Part shown: one piece after another, positions 45,480-57,332 of the stretch
Layout: each line of letters begins with the position of its first letter
Numbering within the stretch: position 1 is the first letter of the stretch
DNA from: Kappaphycus alvarezii
Taxonomy: Eukaryota; Rhodophyta; Florideophyceae; Gigartinales; Solieriaceae
Assembly: GCA_002205965.3 (NCBI GenBank)
Contig: NADL03000087.1
Coordinates: forward strand, 124,001 to 188,000
Reading direction: 5' to 3'
Length of the DNA stretch: 64,000 bases
The notes under the pieces: model-generated
Told to the model about the DNA's origin: nothing
The model's database searches: none
The model's input: the letters and a program-made list of their open reading frames with translations, nothing else
Position numbers and translations under genes: made by a program

Positions 45480-45960
45480 TTTGGGACCACATCAACGTTT
45501 CGCCGTCCAGAAATGACAGGGGATATTCGAATTATCCGTTGTGGTTTTTTCTGATGCTGTAAGACCAAATGAAAATGAGCCGTTTGGATTTTTAGTTAGA
45601 TTGCTGCTCGGGTCACTGGCCCACACGCAGTCTTTCATCTTATCACATTGTCCTCTCACTTCTCCAAAAATGCAGTCAAGAGCATCGTCTCTGTGGAATT
45701 CATAGAAGCTGGCAACATTTACGATGAAGTTTGACAAATTGCCACCACGTACTGCACGTTTCTTGGTATTAATGTACACCTAGCAGTAGTTGTTGATTAT
45801 GAGGATCTCTTTCCTGCTATGAAAATTTGCTAAACTCCTAAAGACAAGTGGGCACATGTCTTGCTCGGTTGAGAATCGGCGAAGACAGTCACAAAAATAT
45901 TTCTCTTACCTGCCGTCATGTTTACGAGCATTCATTATTTGCAGTTTTGCCCGTAATAAT
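45480..45960 (+). pseudogene. Probable copia-type RNase H fragment
   Basis: The plus strand reads VVVFSDAVRPNENEPFGFLV near 45540-45600 and, after stops, EAGNIYDE and VVDYEDLFPAMK, with TPKDKWAHVLLG near 45837-45865. The pattern of an Asp in FSDA, a following SPK-R-type segment and DxxxLFxA is the layout of copia RNase H. Heavily decayed; could be a piece of copia 3 displaced by R1 copy 3. Confidence 0.4.
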
Positions 45961-46918
45961 ACCCATGATATTCTGTTACCGTTAAAAAGAGGGACAAAAT
46001 GTATTATCGGAAAGAGGCTAGCTCAAAACTTATGAGTACAAGCTCAATAACAGGAAAAAAAATGCGCTGTATCAGATCTTAATACCGCGAACAAAAAAGA
46101 GGTCAACAGCAAAAGAGAGATAAATCTGGCCAGAAACGATGCATATAGAAGGGCTGGAAAATACTTTCCTATCTCAAATGATTTACAAGCTACCTATTAG
46201 CTCATAGATACTGTTATGGTTAGGAATACACGTTGGTGCTTCAAATGATTGCCGCAATCAGTGGAAAATTTTCTATCAGCTACAGTTTCCAAAAAAAGAC
46301 TGAACTTTAGGTTATTTGGTCTATTCAGTTGTTTTAATACGCGATCTTCTCCAGGAGGCTCATTTTTAAGCCGTACCACATGTATGATTTGCTAAAATGT
46401 CCTTCACAATCAGAAATGTCCAAGCTTTTTGACAGAATTTACGCGAATTCTTAATTCTTTGGAAAGCAAGTGAATTTCTCGCTGTTTTCGCCATTCTGAG
46501 CGATACTAGACGAGTAAGCAAATGTTCATTCGGCCAATCTTGTTTGGGAGACGCTGCGCAGATTAGTCGGTAGCTGCCAAATGAAGCGAGAGCCTATGAA
46601 GACGGCAGATTACCTCCAACCTTTCCGAGTAAGAATATTCACCAAGTTTTGTACCGACGCGGCTGATCAGGGAGCCCGAATATTAGTTCATAAACAAGGC
46701 GGAATGATAGCTTAGTGGCTGTTCACGGGTGGTTCCGAGAAATGTTTTAATGTGTGCAGCGGACTCACCTTTCTTAGAACTGTTAGAGAGCTACCTAAAG
46801 AGATGCAGTCTTAAGTTTTATACTGCTACATAAAGCAGCCTGTATTCCTGTGGGTTGGCCTTCACATCATAAGAAGCGTCCGTAACATCTTGTCGTCTGT
46901 CTACGTTAAGTGAAAGGA
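45961..46918. other. Gene-free stretch
   Basis: No recognisable motif; may hold the decayed 5' LTR of the gypsy element that follows. Confidence 0.4.
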
Positions 46919-46993
46919 TTCTATTATTACTCTATTCACTGAATCAAATCATTACTCACTTCACTGAATCTAATTATTACTCTCTTTACTGAA
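46919..46993 (+). repeat. Tandem repeat, three 25-bp units
   Basis: Three imperfect copies of a 25-base unit ending in ACTGAA (46919-46943, 46944-46968, 46969-46993), followed by a partial fourth. It lies upstream of gypsy 3 gag and could be in its LTR or leader. Confidence 0.75.
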
Positions 46994-47212
46994 TTCAATT
47001 ATCAATTTACGATAGTTTTATAATCATAGCGTTCAGACTAAAGCTCGCTCACTACTTAAAACTGACAAGGACTTACACTGAAAGTAAAGAGGGAATAAGC
47101 AGCAATTCTACAACCGGTTACAGCTACAGTGATCACTTTACTATCGTGAAACGGATTCAACCGGCAACAGAGCCGCGCTGTACAGAAGTTTTGGATTCAA
47201 TCTACATACATC

Positions 47213-48110
47213 ATGGAAGAATCGAATATGACTGGACAACTCATGTTCCTCCCAGTCCAACACCCAGTCCACCGATAACTAAGGCGCCTTATGATTCAGA
47301 CATTTTTGAAAGATAGAGGTGATTGCCTTCGTCGGGTCAAAGTTGCTGCTGGACAGGGTAGCAATTTTACACCAGTCTCTCTGGTTGCGTCAATTGCATC
47401 TGAGCTTCTTACATCTCTTGTTCGTATTCAAGCGTTCAAGGATTTCAAGTTAATACATCAGCTAACTGATGACATTGTGGAATCATGGTTACAGGAAAAG
47501 GCAGGTAGGAAGGAAGGGACTTTGACACCTGCCTTACTGGAGGTGGAACTAAAATGGTAGGTCCGCATCAACACTAGGACAGATAATCCAGAACTAAAGA
47601 ATTGTGTCTCTTTTTGTAGATTATGATACTTTTCTGAACCTCACCGCTAACAAAAAAAGCTGGCGGTGAGTCAAATATGCTCTTTATTGAGGCCCGCCAC
47701 TTTAAAGTAAGTTGGAACCATACTTGCAATTGAGAAAGGCAGACTAAGAGAACAATTAGTTGGTTTTTTACTCTTATGTAGTATCAGAAAAGATAAGTTG
47801 TGATAGATTCGTATCTGTTAAGGACGAAGAGAACAAATTTCAAGGAAAATACGGACATCACCAGACCGGAATTACTACATATACAAAGCATGCGAATAGT
47901 TATCCAGAGGGCGTCTTCTAAAGGAGAGTTGATGGCGCTGGCAACTTACAGCAGAAAGTATCTTTTCAACGAACCAAGTCGGAAATGAAAAATAGCAGAG
48001 AGCCTCCTTTTTGTTTAAACAAGAAAACGTGCCAAAGAGAACATCATTTCATGAGGAACTGCTCGATAACGGATGAAGAGACGAAGAAAGAGCTATTTTA
48101 ACAATTTTGG
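47213..48110 (+). pseudogene. Gypsy element 3 Gag (decayed)
   Basis: An ATG at 47213 opens NMTGQLMFLPVQHPVHR and stops after about 22 codons; a following frame (47291-47560, 89 codons) has FLKDRGDCLRRVKVAAGQGS, PVSLVASIASELLTSLVRI and LTDDIVESWLQEKAG, the Gag layout of a Ty3/gypsy lineage common in oomycete- and algal-type genomes. At 48005-48063 PPFCLNKKTCQREHHFMRNC is a zinc-knuckle variant (C-x5-C then H and C). Several frameshifts separate the parts. Confidence 0.65.
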
Positions 48111-48347
48111 AATGCTAAAATTTCCATTCGTAGAAAGCCTTCAACACTGATTTACCAGGAAGATCTGATAGTAGACTTTGTCGAAGATTAATAAAAAACT
48201 TACAATTCATCATATCAGGTGATTACGGTGCCGATAATGCGGTACTAAAGGCATAGCATCTGAAGTTACTAGCGGATTCAAATATCGTACTACCACTCTC
48301 AGAGCCAGAAGAGCTCGGGCTGGCTGTAGAAAAAAAAGATTCAACAT

Positions 48348-48743
48348 ATGAGGTCAAAGCTCACCATAAGGCTAGAACTGCTACAGCTATTGACACCTCG
48401 AAGCCCACTAAGGCTCAGAACTGTGTGTCACTTGTTTTTGGATGAAGATATGGATGAAGCATTAATCTTATGTCCTTTACTTCAGTCTCTACGTCTCAAT
48501 CTGGGCAGCCATATTGCGCAAGTTAGAGCTTTTTTAGATGATGCGGACTGTTTCCATATCTCTTCGGAGCAAGACGCAGTCCTTAGCAAAAGGCCTTTGA
48601 GCAATGACCGTACTTTATCCAGTATACTAAGGACACTATTAAATGATAGTCACGGCTTTTCAAAGAGAGAGACGATATTTCGTCACCAAATACTACGGAT
48701 CGATTTGAAACACGGGAAACACTACCATAAAGAACATAATTGA
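48348..48743 (+). pseudogene. Gypsy element 3 protease-RT linker and RT start (decayed)
   Basis: A 131-codon frame. Its N-terminal half is Leu- and Arg-rich; the middle (FLDEDMDEALILCPLLQSLR) and later parts correspond by position to the linker and start of RT, but no RT motif is present and the active-site Asp region cannot be found. Placed here because it lies in order between the Gag zinc knuckle and the RT end at 48780. Confidence 0.4.
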
Positions 48744-49590
48744 ACCTGGTGAACATAACCCGAAGGAGTTTCGGACTGCTAGATTACTTGATGAGAGATG
48801 CACTACACATATGTTCGAGTGCAGGCCTCAAACTTCACTCCAAAAAGTGCGGATTATTTCTCCGAGAGGTCCGATTTTGTGGGGTGTTAATCGCACACGA
48901 GCAGATCAAAGTAGAATTGTGGTTGAAACTTTGGTTAACGCTGGCTGGGTTAGGCCGGCCGCTCCCACCCATGTTTTATATAGAACTTAAGACAGCTATA
49001 GACTAAAGAAAAATGTAATCTAACAGTAGCGAATTCAAAGTTGTTCCCAAAAAACAGACCTGGTGGTATCGTAAGTAGCGCTTCCAGAATTGTAGTCGGC
49101 ACGAATGACATACTCTGACAAGATGTAAGAAGTACATTGGTCCTAGTGGCATGCGATAGCAGAGCGACTTTTGATTGGTAAAGCAATGATATAATATCCC
49201 AGAGCGCAACTCGCCTGTAACTGTTCCAAGTGTACCATTGGGATCAAATGCTATGTCCAGATCTGTAAGGAAAGTGTAATGACAGCAACGTACCTAGTAG
49301 CCCTGGTTGCAAGGTTACCAGTGGTTTGAGTCTACAGTACAGTAGATGGAGTGAATTTATGTAAAGGTCTGTGAAGTGAAATACAACAGATTTTGTGGCA
49401 GGTTTACAGATGATAAGGGAATAAGACTAGATTCATCTCGTCTTACAGCACTTCTCGAAATGCCCCCACCCACTAGCAGGGACCGATTGCAACAATTTTT
49501 ATGTTCAGCAAATTGGATGCGCGCTGCCATTCCTGAATACCCTACAATTGTGCAACCTCGAACGGATTTTATAGTATACATGTACAATCT
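48744..49590 (+). pseudogene. Gypsy element 3 reverse transcriptase end, split by a solo LTR
   Basis: Before the insertion: LHICSSAGLKLHSKKCGLFL and REVRFCG. After it: RFCGRFTDDKGIRLDSSRLT, ALLEMPPPTSRDRLQQFLCS and ANWMRAAIPEYPTIVQPRTD. Both sides join at the repeated five bases GATTT to give one uninterrupted RT motif, so the RT was intact here at the time of insertion. The part matches the thumb/connection region of Ty3/gypsy RTs. Confidence 0.8.
48878..49388. mobile_element. Solo LTR (family B) inside gypsy 3 RT
   Basis: A 511-base segment begins TGTGGGG, ends ACAACA, and is flanked by the direct repeat GATTT (48873-48877 and 49389-49393). Removing it plus one repeat restores the conserved RT motif of the host element. 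A second copy of the same sequence lies inverted at 52223-53294. TG...CA ends, 5-bp duplication and absence of coding capacity make this a solo LTR. Confidence 0.9.
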
Positions 49591-49689
49591 GGCAGAAAGT
49601 CGAAAGAAAAGGGTATTATCTAAGACTAATTTGCGAATAATGGATGGAAAAAGACGCGGAATGAGGCATTTGGCAGAATCGAAAGTGCA

Positions 49690-50110
49690 CTTCCGGTTCC
49701 AAAAGAACTCTGTATCTTTTCACTAATGCTAGTGACTATAATATGTGTGGCATTCTGACACAAATACCATCAGAAATGCTCGAGATAACTTTCTCAGATC
49801 AAATGCATGAGCCGTTGACTTTCCTACCTGGTTCTTTCTAGTTTTCGGCTCGACACTGGCCAACAACAGAAAAAGAGGCCACAACCATCTTTTTTTGATC
49901 GAATAACTCGATTACCTCCTCATGAGACTGGAATTTTTTTGTTCACGGACCATAGTACCTTGGGTTTCATTTTTAAATCCGTAGTAATTTTCTATAACCA
50001 TGTCTCGCAATGCACGCAACAAAGTGAGGCGTTGAGGTATTTCAAATTCTTCGTTTCTGTATACAATCGTGCATATAGATGGCGAACAAAACGGCGGTAC
50101 CAGTAGCGTT
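49690..50110 (+). pseudogene. Gypsy element 3 RNase H (decayed)
   Basis: Plus-strand pieces read LFTNASDYNMCGILTQIPSE near 49715-49770, MHEPLTFLPGSF, SARHWPTTEKEATTIFFDRI near 49848-49905, and IFLFTDHSTLGFIF near 49930-49975. These are the gypsy RNase H motifs: TDAS (here TNAS, Asp changed), the EKE with the catalytic Glu, and TDH with the catalytic Asp. Confidence 0.75.
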
Positions 50111-50429
50111 CTCCATGAGAGATGACTTGAACTAGCCAATATAGGATGAAATATATCGTTTCCAACAGAATTTATTTGAAAATGGGGTATTTCCTTTTTT
50201 AATGATATTTGGAAGGAAAAGTTTAGTTTTTATTGGATTCCCCCCGATGGCGTCAATTTACAGCCGATAATATGTGTTATTGTTCATGTCTGGAAGGAAG
50301 AGCATCGAGGCTAAAATAGTACGTTGAGCAACATATGAGCACATTTCACCTGGGACAAAACAGCTGAAGATATTCGCTCCTTCTATGACCCATGTATACA
50401 CTCTGCAGGAAAAGTGGTCAATCCGCGAG

Positions 50430-51190
50430 TGACGGGACCATACTGACATGCTCGTCACGCCAATAAACCTAATGAGCTTTTTCATTTTATTTTCATGTTC
50501 ATGGGAGCAAGCAACTCCGACCTGAAACACGTATGAATGCGAAAGGATGAAGCATCATCATACGCTTGGTTCATGCCAGCTGAAGCACCGGATGCTGAAG
50601 CTACGGACAATGGCCTGCTTCGCTGGTTTGCAGCATTTGGTGTTGTTTCGCTATGGGAGTCAGGTAGAGGTTCTAATTTCAAGAAACAAAAGATGCATGA
50701 TCTAGAAAAATCTCTTCACTCACAGCATCATTTCAAAGCACCCAATGCTCCTCACTCAAATGTTACAGTTAAAAGACTAGGCCGTGAACTGCTGCGAACA
50801 TGCTGAGCCCTCCTCTTCGAGTTTCGAATCCGCGAAAAGGACTGGTCTAGCTTTCTACCTGTGATACAATTATTGCTTAACCATACTCCTCGTAAGTCAT
50901 TGGAAAATTGGGCCCCAGATGTAATGTTCACTGGGCTTCCCCCACATAATCATCTAAAGCATATTTTCGTTATTTTATTCGGAATACTATGTCATTCCAC
51001 AGGGTTTTCGCTTTACGCATAACAAACAAAGATGCAATGCTCTAGGTATTACATGGTGTGCATGCAGATGTCACTCTAAGGCGCACCAAAGCTCGAACTG
51101 CCTCCATCAAAGCTCACGACGAGCAAAAGAGGGTGCAGTCAGTGGAGTTTTCAGTGGGTGACTATGTTTTGGTTGTTAAACTAATATAAG
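50430..51190 (+). pseudogene. Gypsy element 3 integrase (decayed)
   Basis: KPNELFHFIFMFMGAS near 50465-50515 is the start of the integrase core. The frame 50537-50806 (89 codons) has SSYAWFMPAEAPDAEATDNG, LLRWFAAFGVVSLWESGRGS with the second catalytic Asp changed (ESGRG for SDxG), NFKKQ, HHFKAPNAPHSNVTVKRLGR (Glu position also changed). Then DWSSFLPVIQLLLNHTPRKS and VMFTGLPP, and FSVGDYVLVVK at 51150-51180. The integrase would be inactive. Confidence 0.75.
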
Positions 51191-51250
51191 TTGTTGAATT
51201 AAAAAAGCAGATAGATCTCTGCAAAACATAAGCTCAAGAAAAATGAGACA

Positions 51251-51739
51251 GCCTTTTAATTGCAGTACAAAACACGGAGACATGTGTATGTCTTGCAATA
51301 GGTATCACCGTCCTTTCAAAGTCTGATTAGAAGATGAAACCACAGAGAAATGCCGAAAAAGAAACCTTTCCGGCCCCATAAATGCAGAAAAACATAGAAA
51401 ACATCGACTCTTGCTGCGAGAATAACCATAATAAGGAGTATGTATGTCAACTTGTCAATATCCTAGAGATAAGGAACGAGCTAAATTGGGGAATGGAAAT
51501 GTGCCGTGTTAGTATGAGTGACTGGAATTGGAACAAGATCTAGTTGGAAAAGTAAAAATTGCAACGAAAGACCACTAAACTATTGAAAAGCGAGTTTTTG
51601 TTCCAAAAAACACATGTTTCAAGGTTAGTCTAGAAAGGCATATGAGACTGCGGCTAAGCTGGTTCTGGCTATAGGACTATAGCGAAGCATGTTGAAACTT
51701 AATCATGAATCTCAGAGCAATTTTTTGTCGCTTGGGTAG
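51251..51739. other. Unassigned stretch after gypsy 3
   Basis: Decayed sequence, probably the integrase tail and 3' region of gypsy 3; no motif or LTR recognised. Confidence 0.4.
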
Positions 51740-52222
51740 ACATCAATGTCCTTCAGTACCTCACTGCGATTATATTCAGACAACCAAGCCTCTGCAAGGA
51801 CCGCCATCTTCTGCAGCCTAAACATCAGCTCATTCCACCTTCACCAAGTTCCCAAGCCCCTTATGCGCAAATTTTATTTTTGTAATCCCTCGTGCTCCAG
51901 TCACCATTCTTTTTTTAATCAACCTCCGCGCCCTACTACTATCCTAGCAGAAAGCTCCCCATTCGTCCGTGTTGACATAATCTTCCTCGCTAACGCATCT
52001 ACACTCTTCCAATCACACCATTTTCCTGAAAACCATGCCGCTCTCCGCCCACATACCCTTCTAGTCCTCCCATACTTCTAACAAACTCAACACTCTTCCA
52101 TCAAGCCATTCTTTCTCCTTAATCCAATTCATTTTCCTCCATCTAAGCTTACACCCACTATCTGAGCACATCTACCTCAGAGCGCATTATTTTTTTCTCC
52201 TCATTTTCTTTTATATACAATT
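51740..52222 (+). other. Pyrimidine-rich, strand-asymmetric stretch (left part)
   Basis: The plus strand is strongly C+T-rich. A 111-codon frame (51746-52081) is rich in Ser, Pro, His and Phe, as expected for pyrimidine-rich DNA, with no known domain. It continues at 53295-53530 beyond the LTR insertion, so the two parts were once one. Confidence 0.45.
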
Positions 52223-53294
52223 TGTTGTATTCCGCAGGTTCACTTCTCTTATTGACGTGGTACTTCACAGTCCTTACAGCTTTAAACGAACTTACTCCAT
52301 CTACGTGCTGTACTATAGATTCAAACCACTGGTAACCTTTCAAACAGGAGAGTTGCTGAAACTACACTTTTTCTTACAATTCTTAACACAACGTGTTACC
52401 ACAGTGGTACAATTATAATATTTACGGTCGAATTGCACATAGGGATTGTTTATCACTGATGTTCTAATAAAAAAATGCCTTGATATCCCACCCACCTGGA
52501 CTGATGTAAGTCTTACATCTTGTTAAAGATTGTCATTCGTGCCGACTACAATTCTGAAAGTGTTGCTATTATGCTCATAAATCACCAAATACCCTGACAG
52601 TATCCCTCCAGTACCCTGTACCAATATTCACACTGCAAGAAGACACCAGTGCAACTTTTGCACTGTACCCGCGCACCAGTGTAAAACATAAGATCATACC
52701 TATTTGTACCGAGCTAATGACATGGAGTCGTCGTAGCTATCTCGCGTGGTTCTCGAAATATTTCTGACCCACCAATCAGCAACTACTTTATGCCTCCTTT
52801 CCAATTGGACCGATGAGACTTTGCTATGACGTTTATTGCTATCTGTTATATTGATGGATGCTGCATGAGCCTTCAAAACCTTGTAGTTTGATACCTCTGG
52901 GGCCGTTTTTTCTAGAATACCTTTGAATTTAGTACCGTTTGCTTACAATTTACCTCTGCTAGTGTTGAATACTTTTTCTATATAAACACTGCTCTGATGC
53001 TCCAGCTTGTTTACCGGAAGCTTCACCAAACAGTTTAATCATCGATTACCTTTTGTGCGCTCAATACCCGACAGAAAGCGCTTCTTACGATATCTTTAGG
53101 GCTGTCTTACATGCAATCCTTTGAAAAGGCTATTGTCTGATTTCATTTTCCTTTAGTATGTAGGTAGATTCAGTTTTAAAAAACCCTGGATTAGAGTCGT
53201 CGGCTTAACCCAGCCAGCCTCAACCAAAGTTTCAACCACAGTTGAACGTATATCTGCTCGTGTCCGCTTCAAACCCGGTACCCCCCGGCCCTCA
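52223..53294. mobile_element. LTR family B copy, interrupted by a chromovirus solo LTR
   Basis: The outer parts (52223-52555 and 53079-53294) are the inverted counterpart of 48878-49388: ACTCAAACCACTGGTAACCTT, TCATTCGTGCCGACTACAATTCTG and, on the minus strand, GTGGTTGAAACTTTGGTT are shared. Ends are TGTTGTATT and CCTCA. AATT flanks both ends directly, a possible 4-base remnant of the target duplication. The inner 513 bases are a different LTR. Confidence 0.8.
52561..53073 (+). mobile_element. Solo LTR of the chromovirus family
   Basis: Alignable over its full length with the LTR at 150-665, from TGTTGCTATTATG to CCCGACA. Flanked by the direct repeat GAAAG (52556-52560 and 53074-53078). Outside this, the flanks join to restore LTR family B. 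It contains the conserved palindrome GTGCAA...TTGCAC near 52651-52665. Confidence 0.9.
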
Positions 53295-53530
53295 AATTCT
53301 AAAATTCTATTCACTGTGGTAACCGCGCTCATGGATATGAACTTCATAGTCCTCCACCTCCGCTACAGTTCCAGCCTGTATCCCTCTCCAACATCCCTTA
53401 TGACATATACCCCCGAATCTCCGACTCTCAACCAACCCTTTTATCTCGCATTTACTACTCTACCCATTTCCTCGTCACCTCTAGAGCGCTTTATTTCGCT
53501 CCAAACTACCTTTACCTTACTGTAGGGGTC
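53295..53530 (+). other. Pyrimidine-rich, strand-asymmetric stretch (right part)
   Basis: Continuation of 51740-52222 beyond the LTR B copy. Frame 53316-53525 is Ser/Pro/Thr-rich with no known domain. Confidence 0.45.
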
Positions 53531-54359
53531 AGATGTGGAAATAAATTCGCTATAATCATGAAGGGAGGTGGTGAATCGAGTCTTTATGGTTGCAAATCAG
53601 TGCTTTATTCTGAAAACGCGCCACGACTGGCAGCAGAATGTGTTAGCAGTGAGTGCGATCAGCAACATGGCGAATTGTTAAAATGGTTAGTATATACAAT
53701 CCAAGGATATTTTAGAAAGAGTACGTTAAACTGGGGGAAGGTGTGGGAATGAGGAAAGGGTCTCGTCCATTTGGAGAACATAGGAAAAGGAAGGCTCTAT
53801 TGGTGGATACTAAGTCCTCAGTGACGGTCTCGAAGTGAAGGTCCTGGTCTTTTCAATATAAAAAGTAAACTAGGAGGATGAAACTGATCCCTATGTTTAT
53901 TGCGAATTAATCGAAGATCAGAAACCCTCACTAGGGATGATGAGAAAAGTGCCCGTTTTTTTCTCAGATTTTACTGCAGAAAGCTAGAATTGACCTCAAT
54001 ATAGTCAGAACGGACTACAGGCTGTACTGATTTAGATTTAAGCACCGATCCATTTGTGAAAACTATTCAAAAAGGTGAGCTCCGCGAGCCCAACGCCTTC
54101 CCTTAGCGACGGGAAAAATACAGATCTTAATTCAAAACTCTACTCATCCACGAATGACTGGAGAATGTTTCAAGTTGTTCTCTTTTTCATATTAAATGGC
54201 TTTAGTGAACACCAAAAATCGAAAAATGGCAGTTACAAGCGTAATGATTAGTGTAAAATCACTTAAAGTCACAAAATGATTGATATTCGAGTTCCGTTAG
54301 GGCACAAGGCAAAACACGAATAAAACACTCGCATGTTGGTTTCGTTAATACTGGGAAGA
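53531..54359. other. Gene-free stretch
   Basis: A short frame at 53558-53752 has no motif. Nothing else seen. Confidence 0.5.
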
Positions 54360-54500
54360 ACAAAATATTCATAGATTAAAGCTAGACAAGATGTCAAGGA
54401 ATACGTCATGCCCTTACGAGGTACAGACCATTCCTTGCCAATCAGTTAGGAATAATTCAGAAGGCACACATTTCCAAGTCCCCATGTTGCATTCGGAATG
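54360..54500 (+). repeat. Direct repeat R4, unit 1
   Basis: Matches 54757-54900: both begin CAAAATATTCATA and share AGACCATTCCTT, CCAATCAG, GAAxAATTCAGAA and AAGTC. Distance about 397 bases. Non-coding. Confidence 0.7.
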
Positions 54501-54756
54501 AAAATGTTCCCTAATTAATTTGGATAATCACCAAACCATTCTGATGTGGTTCCAACTCTTGACGGTTCAGTTGCTTGGTGAAGATACTAGCAATCAGAAA
54601 ATCAGGAGATATAGTAATGAGAAATTAGCTACTAGTGAATTGATGGGTGCACGACAACCCGAACACAGGAAATAGCTGAGATTCGAGATTAACTGGGGTG
54701 GCAAGCACGACAAGAAGGAAAACCTGTATGTACGTTTAGGTCATACTTTAAACCAC

Positions 54757-54900
54757 AAAATATTCATATGACATACCTAGATGATATGTCAAATATTACA
54801 TCGTGGCCTCTCGAGGTAGATAGACCATTCCTTACTAACCAATCAGGAAAAATTCAGAAATCATACGTTTTTAAGTCTCTCAAGTGTTGTAGCTCGACAA
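54757..54900 (+). repeat. Direct repeat R4, unit 2
   Basis: Second unit of the pair starting at 54360; about 70% identical by eye. A 78-codon chance frame covers it. Confidence 0.7.
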
Positions 54901-57332
54901 TAATACAGCTATGTACAAGCCCTGAAGTCATAATGTATGGCGAAAAATATCCCAAATTAGTTTTGGTACTATTTAAACTAAGTAAACGAGCATTTGCGAC
55001 TTAAATGAAGTTTTTTTTGGTATTCTTATATTTATACTCAAGCACAATTCTGCTGATGAAAATTTTCCGGCGTCGTAATCCAAAAAAATCTTCCAATTCC
55101 CGCAATCTTCAAGTCGGTCTAAGTCTGTCGCACAATATCCAAAAGATAGAATAGCAATACTTCTACAAATTCTTCTCATGCTCATTTTCTTTCTGCTGGT
55201 CAGTAAATTTAGAGAATGGTTCAAATTTAGTCACTATTAGTAAATAGAAAGAGCTTAAGATATGTACAATCTTTAAGGCTTCCAGTGCAGAATTTCAGCT
55301 CAGCGACTATCAAGAAATGCTCTTTGTTTTATTTTCAGTCTTAATGAGGTGGGCTACCTCTCCCATGATACTCTTATAAGAAGGTTAGATTTACCGCTCA
55401 TCTACACTTTAAAAGGAGGACCAGAGCATTTTTCATTTTTTGTTTGCTGCTCGCTTTTTCCGGAATATAAAATTCGAGAATCGTGAAAATATCTACTTTT
55501 CAATTTTAAAGATACGTTTGTGAAGGATTAGGCCTTTCTTTTGTGGGAACCAACTCCATTTCAAATTTAAAAACTTGCTGTATGAACAATCTTTGAAATA
55601 TTTTGCAATTTCAGAAAATTAATCAAATGCTCATTACACCCCCTGTAATGTCTCAAGGTATTTCCAAATGCTATCCCACCAACATCGGCTGTGTTTGTAT
55701 TCAAAAACTAAATTTCAAACTGTACTGGCAGAAAATAGCGTCATAATTTTATATATCACATAAACAAATATCACTTGAATTGCACCTAGGAAGAATTCCG
55801 CAGTCACTCTGCAACTTAACTGTAATAATATGTCGGTACGGCTTTTTATTTAGGGAACTTAATCGAAATTTTCCCTTTTAAGCGCCAAATACATACTTCA
55901 TGTGAGCATTGGTTACTTCTCAAATAAATTCTTTCCGCAGAATTACTTTTTCTTATTTTTCTACATCGCAGTCTTCTAAACATTTGCACTAAAATCCATT
56001 CAGATCTAAACAACACTCCTATATCTCCAGAAGTATGGTTCTTGGTAGACTTCAGGCTCAGGGAAAATTGGATGGAATTCAATTCTATACAAGAGGAAGC
56101 TGGAGAGGTGTATTACGATGTTACAATTTACTCGATTGAGCTATAGAGCGTAAAGCCCTCAGGAAATTCTTAACTTGGAAGTAAAACACGAAGAGCTCAC
56201 CTTTTGTTCGGCATGAGCTTTTCTTTAAAGCATACTGCATTGAAATGTCTCAGCTTAACACCTAAGACGCCATTGTCTGTGCTGTAAGTCACAGCATCTC
56301 AGAAAAAGCACCTAGGCGTGCGACAGAGCATTAAAGAAGTCTTATGGTGTTTTAGAAGCACTCCAGATGCCAGTTTGTAGGTCTTAAACCCCAATATATT
56401 GTGAAGATGATCTAAGATATGACTTGCAGCAGAGTCTTTTTTCAGACATAAAGCCACGAGAAGCCAAATAAAAATTCTAGACTCTTTTTGGACCCCCCAG
56501 TCTCGGTAGTGGTCACAAATGTGCCTCCAAAGACAGAAAACTCAGCAAATATATTTGTATATAAATTCTTAAGTACGTGAGCTCCAAAGAAGGTATATAA
56601 AAACACGACTATAGAGTCGAAGGACAAAATATATGTACGGAAGCTGGAAGATGTACTGACTTAAAGTTAATATGCAGTTAAATGGATATTTGAGCGTATA
56701 AAATCATCAAGAAGCAAAGTTTTTTAGCCGAAGAATCTTTTTAGAAGTAATTAAATATACTTAAAATGTGTTAAGAGTGAGCACAGGACAACTGGGCCCA
56801 GAAATGATCCTCAAGGACAACTTTTATGAGCGTTTACCTCAGAGCCAACAGTTGGTGTCCACCTACCCTAAATATTCGCGGTTCCAAAAAAAATTTAATC
56901 GAATCACTATAGCAATTGTCCATGGATATAGTAACTTTCAACCCAGCGTGCCTGTTGGCCGGCCTCTCATCAGTTTTCTAGCGTTTTTTGACGTCTTCCT
57001 GCCATTTCTTTACATTGTAAGCCTCTACCATCACAACATCTCTCAGGGAACAGCTGACCATATTTTCATGCATTAAAACACCCCAAATTTCCCCTATAGC
57101 AATTTAGATGGCTAATGAATTTCTCACTTCTTTATTTTTCCTAATTATCTTTAACTATATGGGTTCCTAGTGTCTATCAGACCATTTTTCACACATGAGG
57201 AGAAAAGTTGAGAGCTGATATCTTAAAGTACGGAACATTTCCTCGATTTTTTGGGCAATTCAATACTTTGAACAGTGGGGAAACTCGATCAAAGCAAAAT
57301 TGTCGGTAGTTTACACACTGGTCAGGAAATAA
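54901..57332. other. Gene-free AT-rich stretch
   Basis: Frames such as 54973-55224 (-), 55846-56082 (-) and 56768-57076 (+) lack recognisable motifs. Confidence 0.55.
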
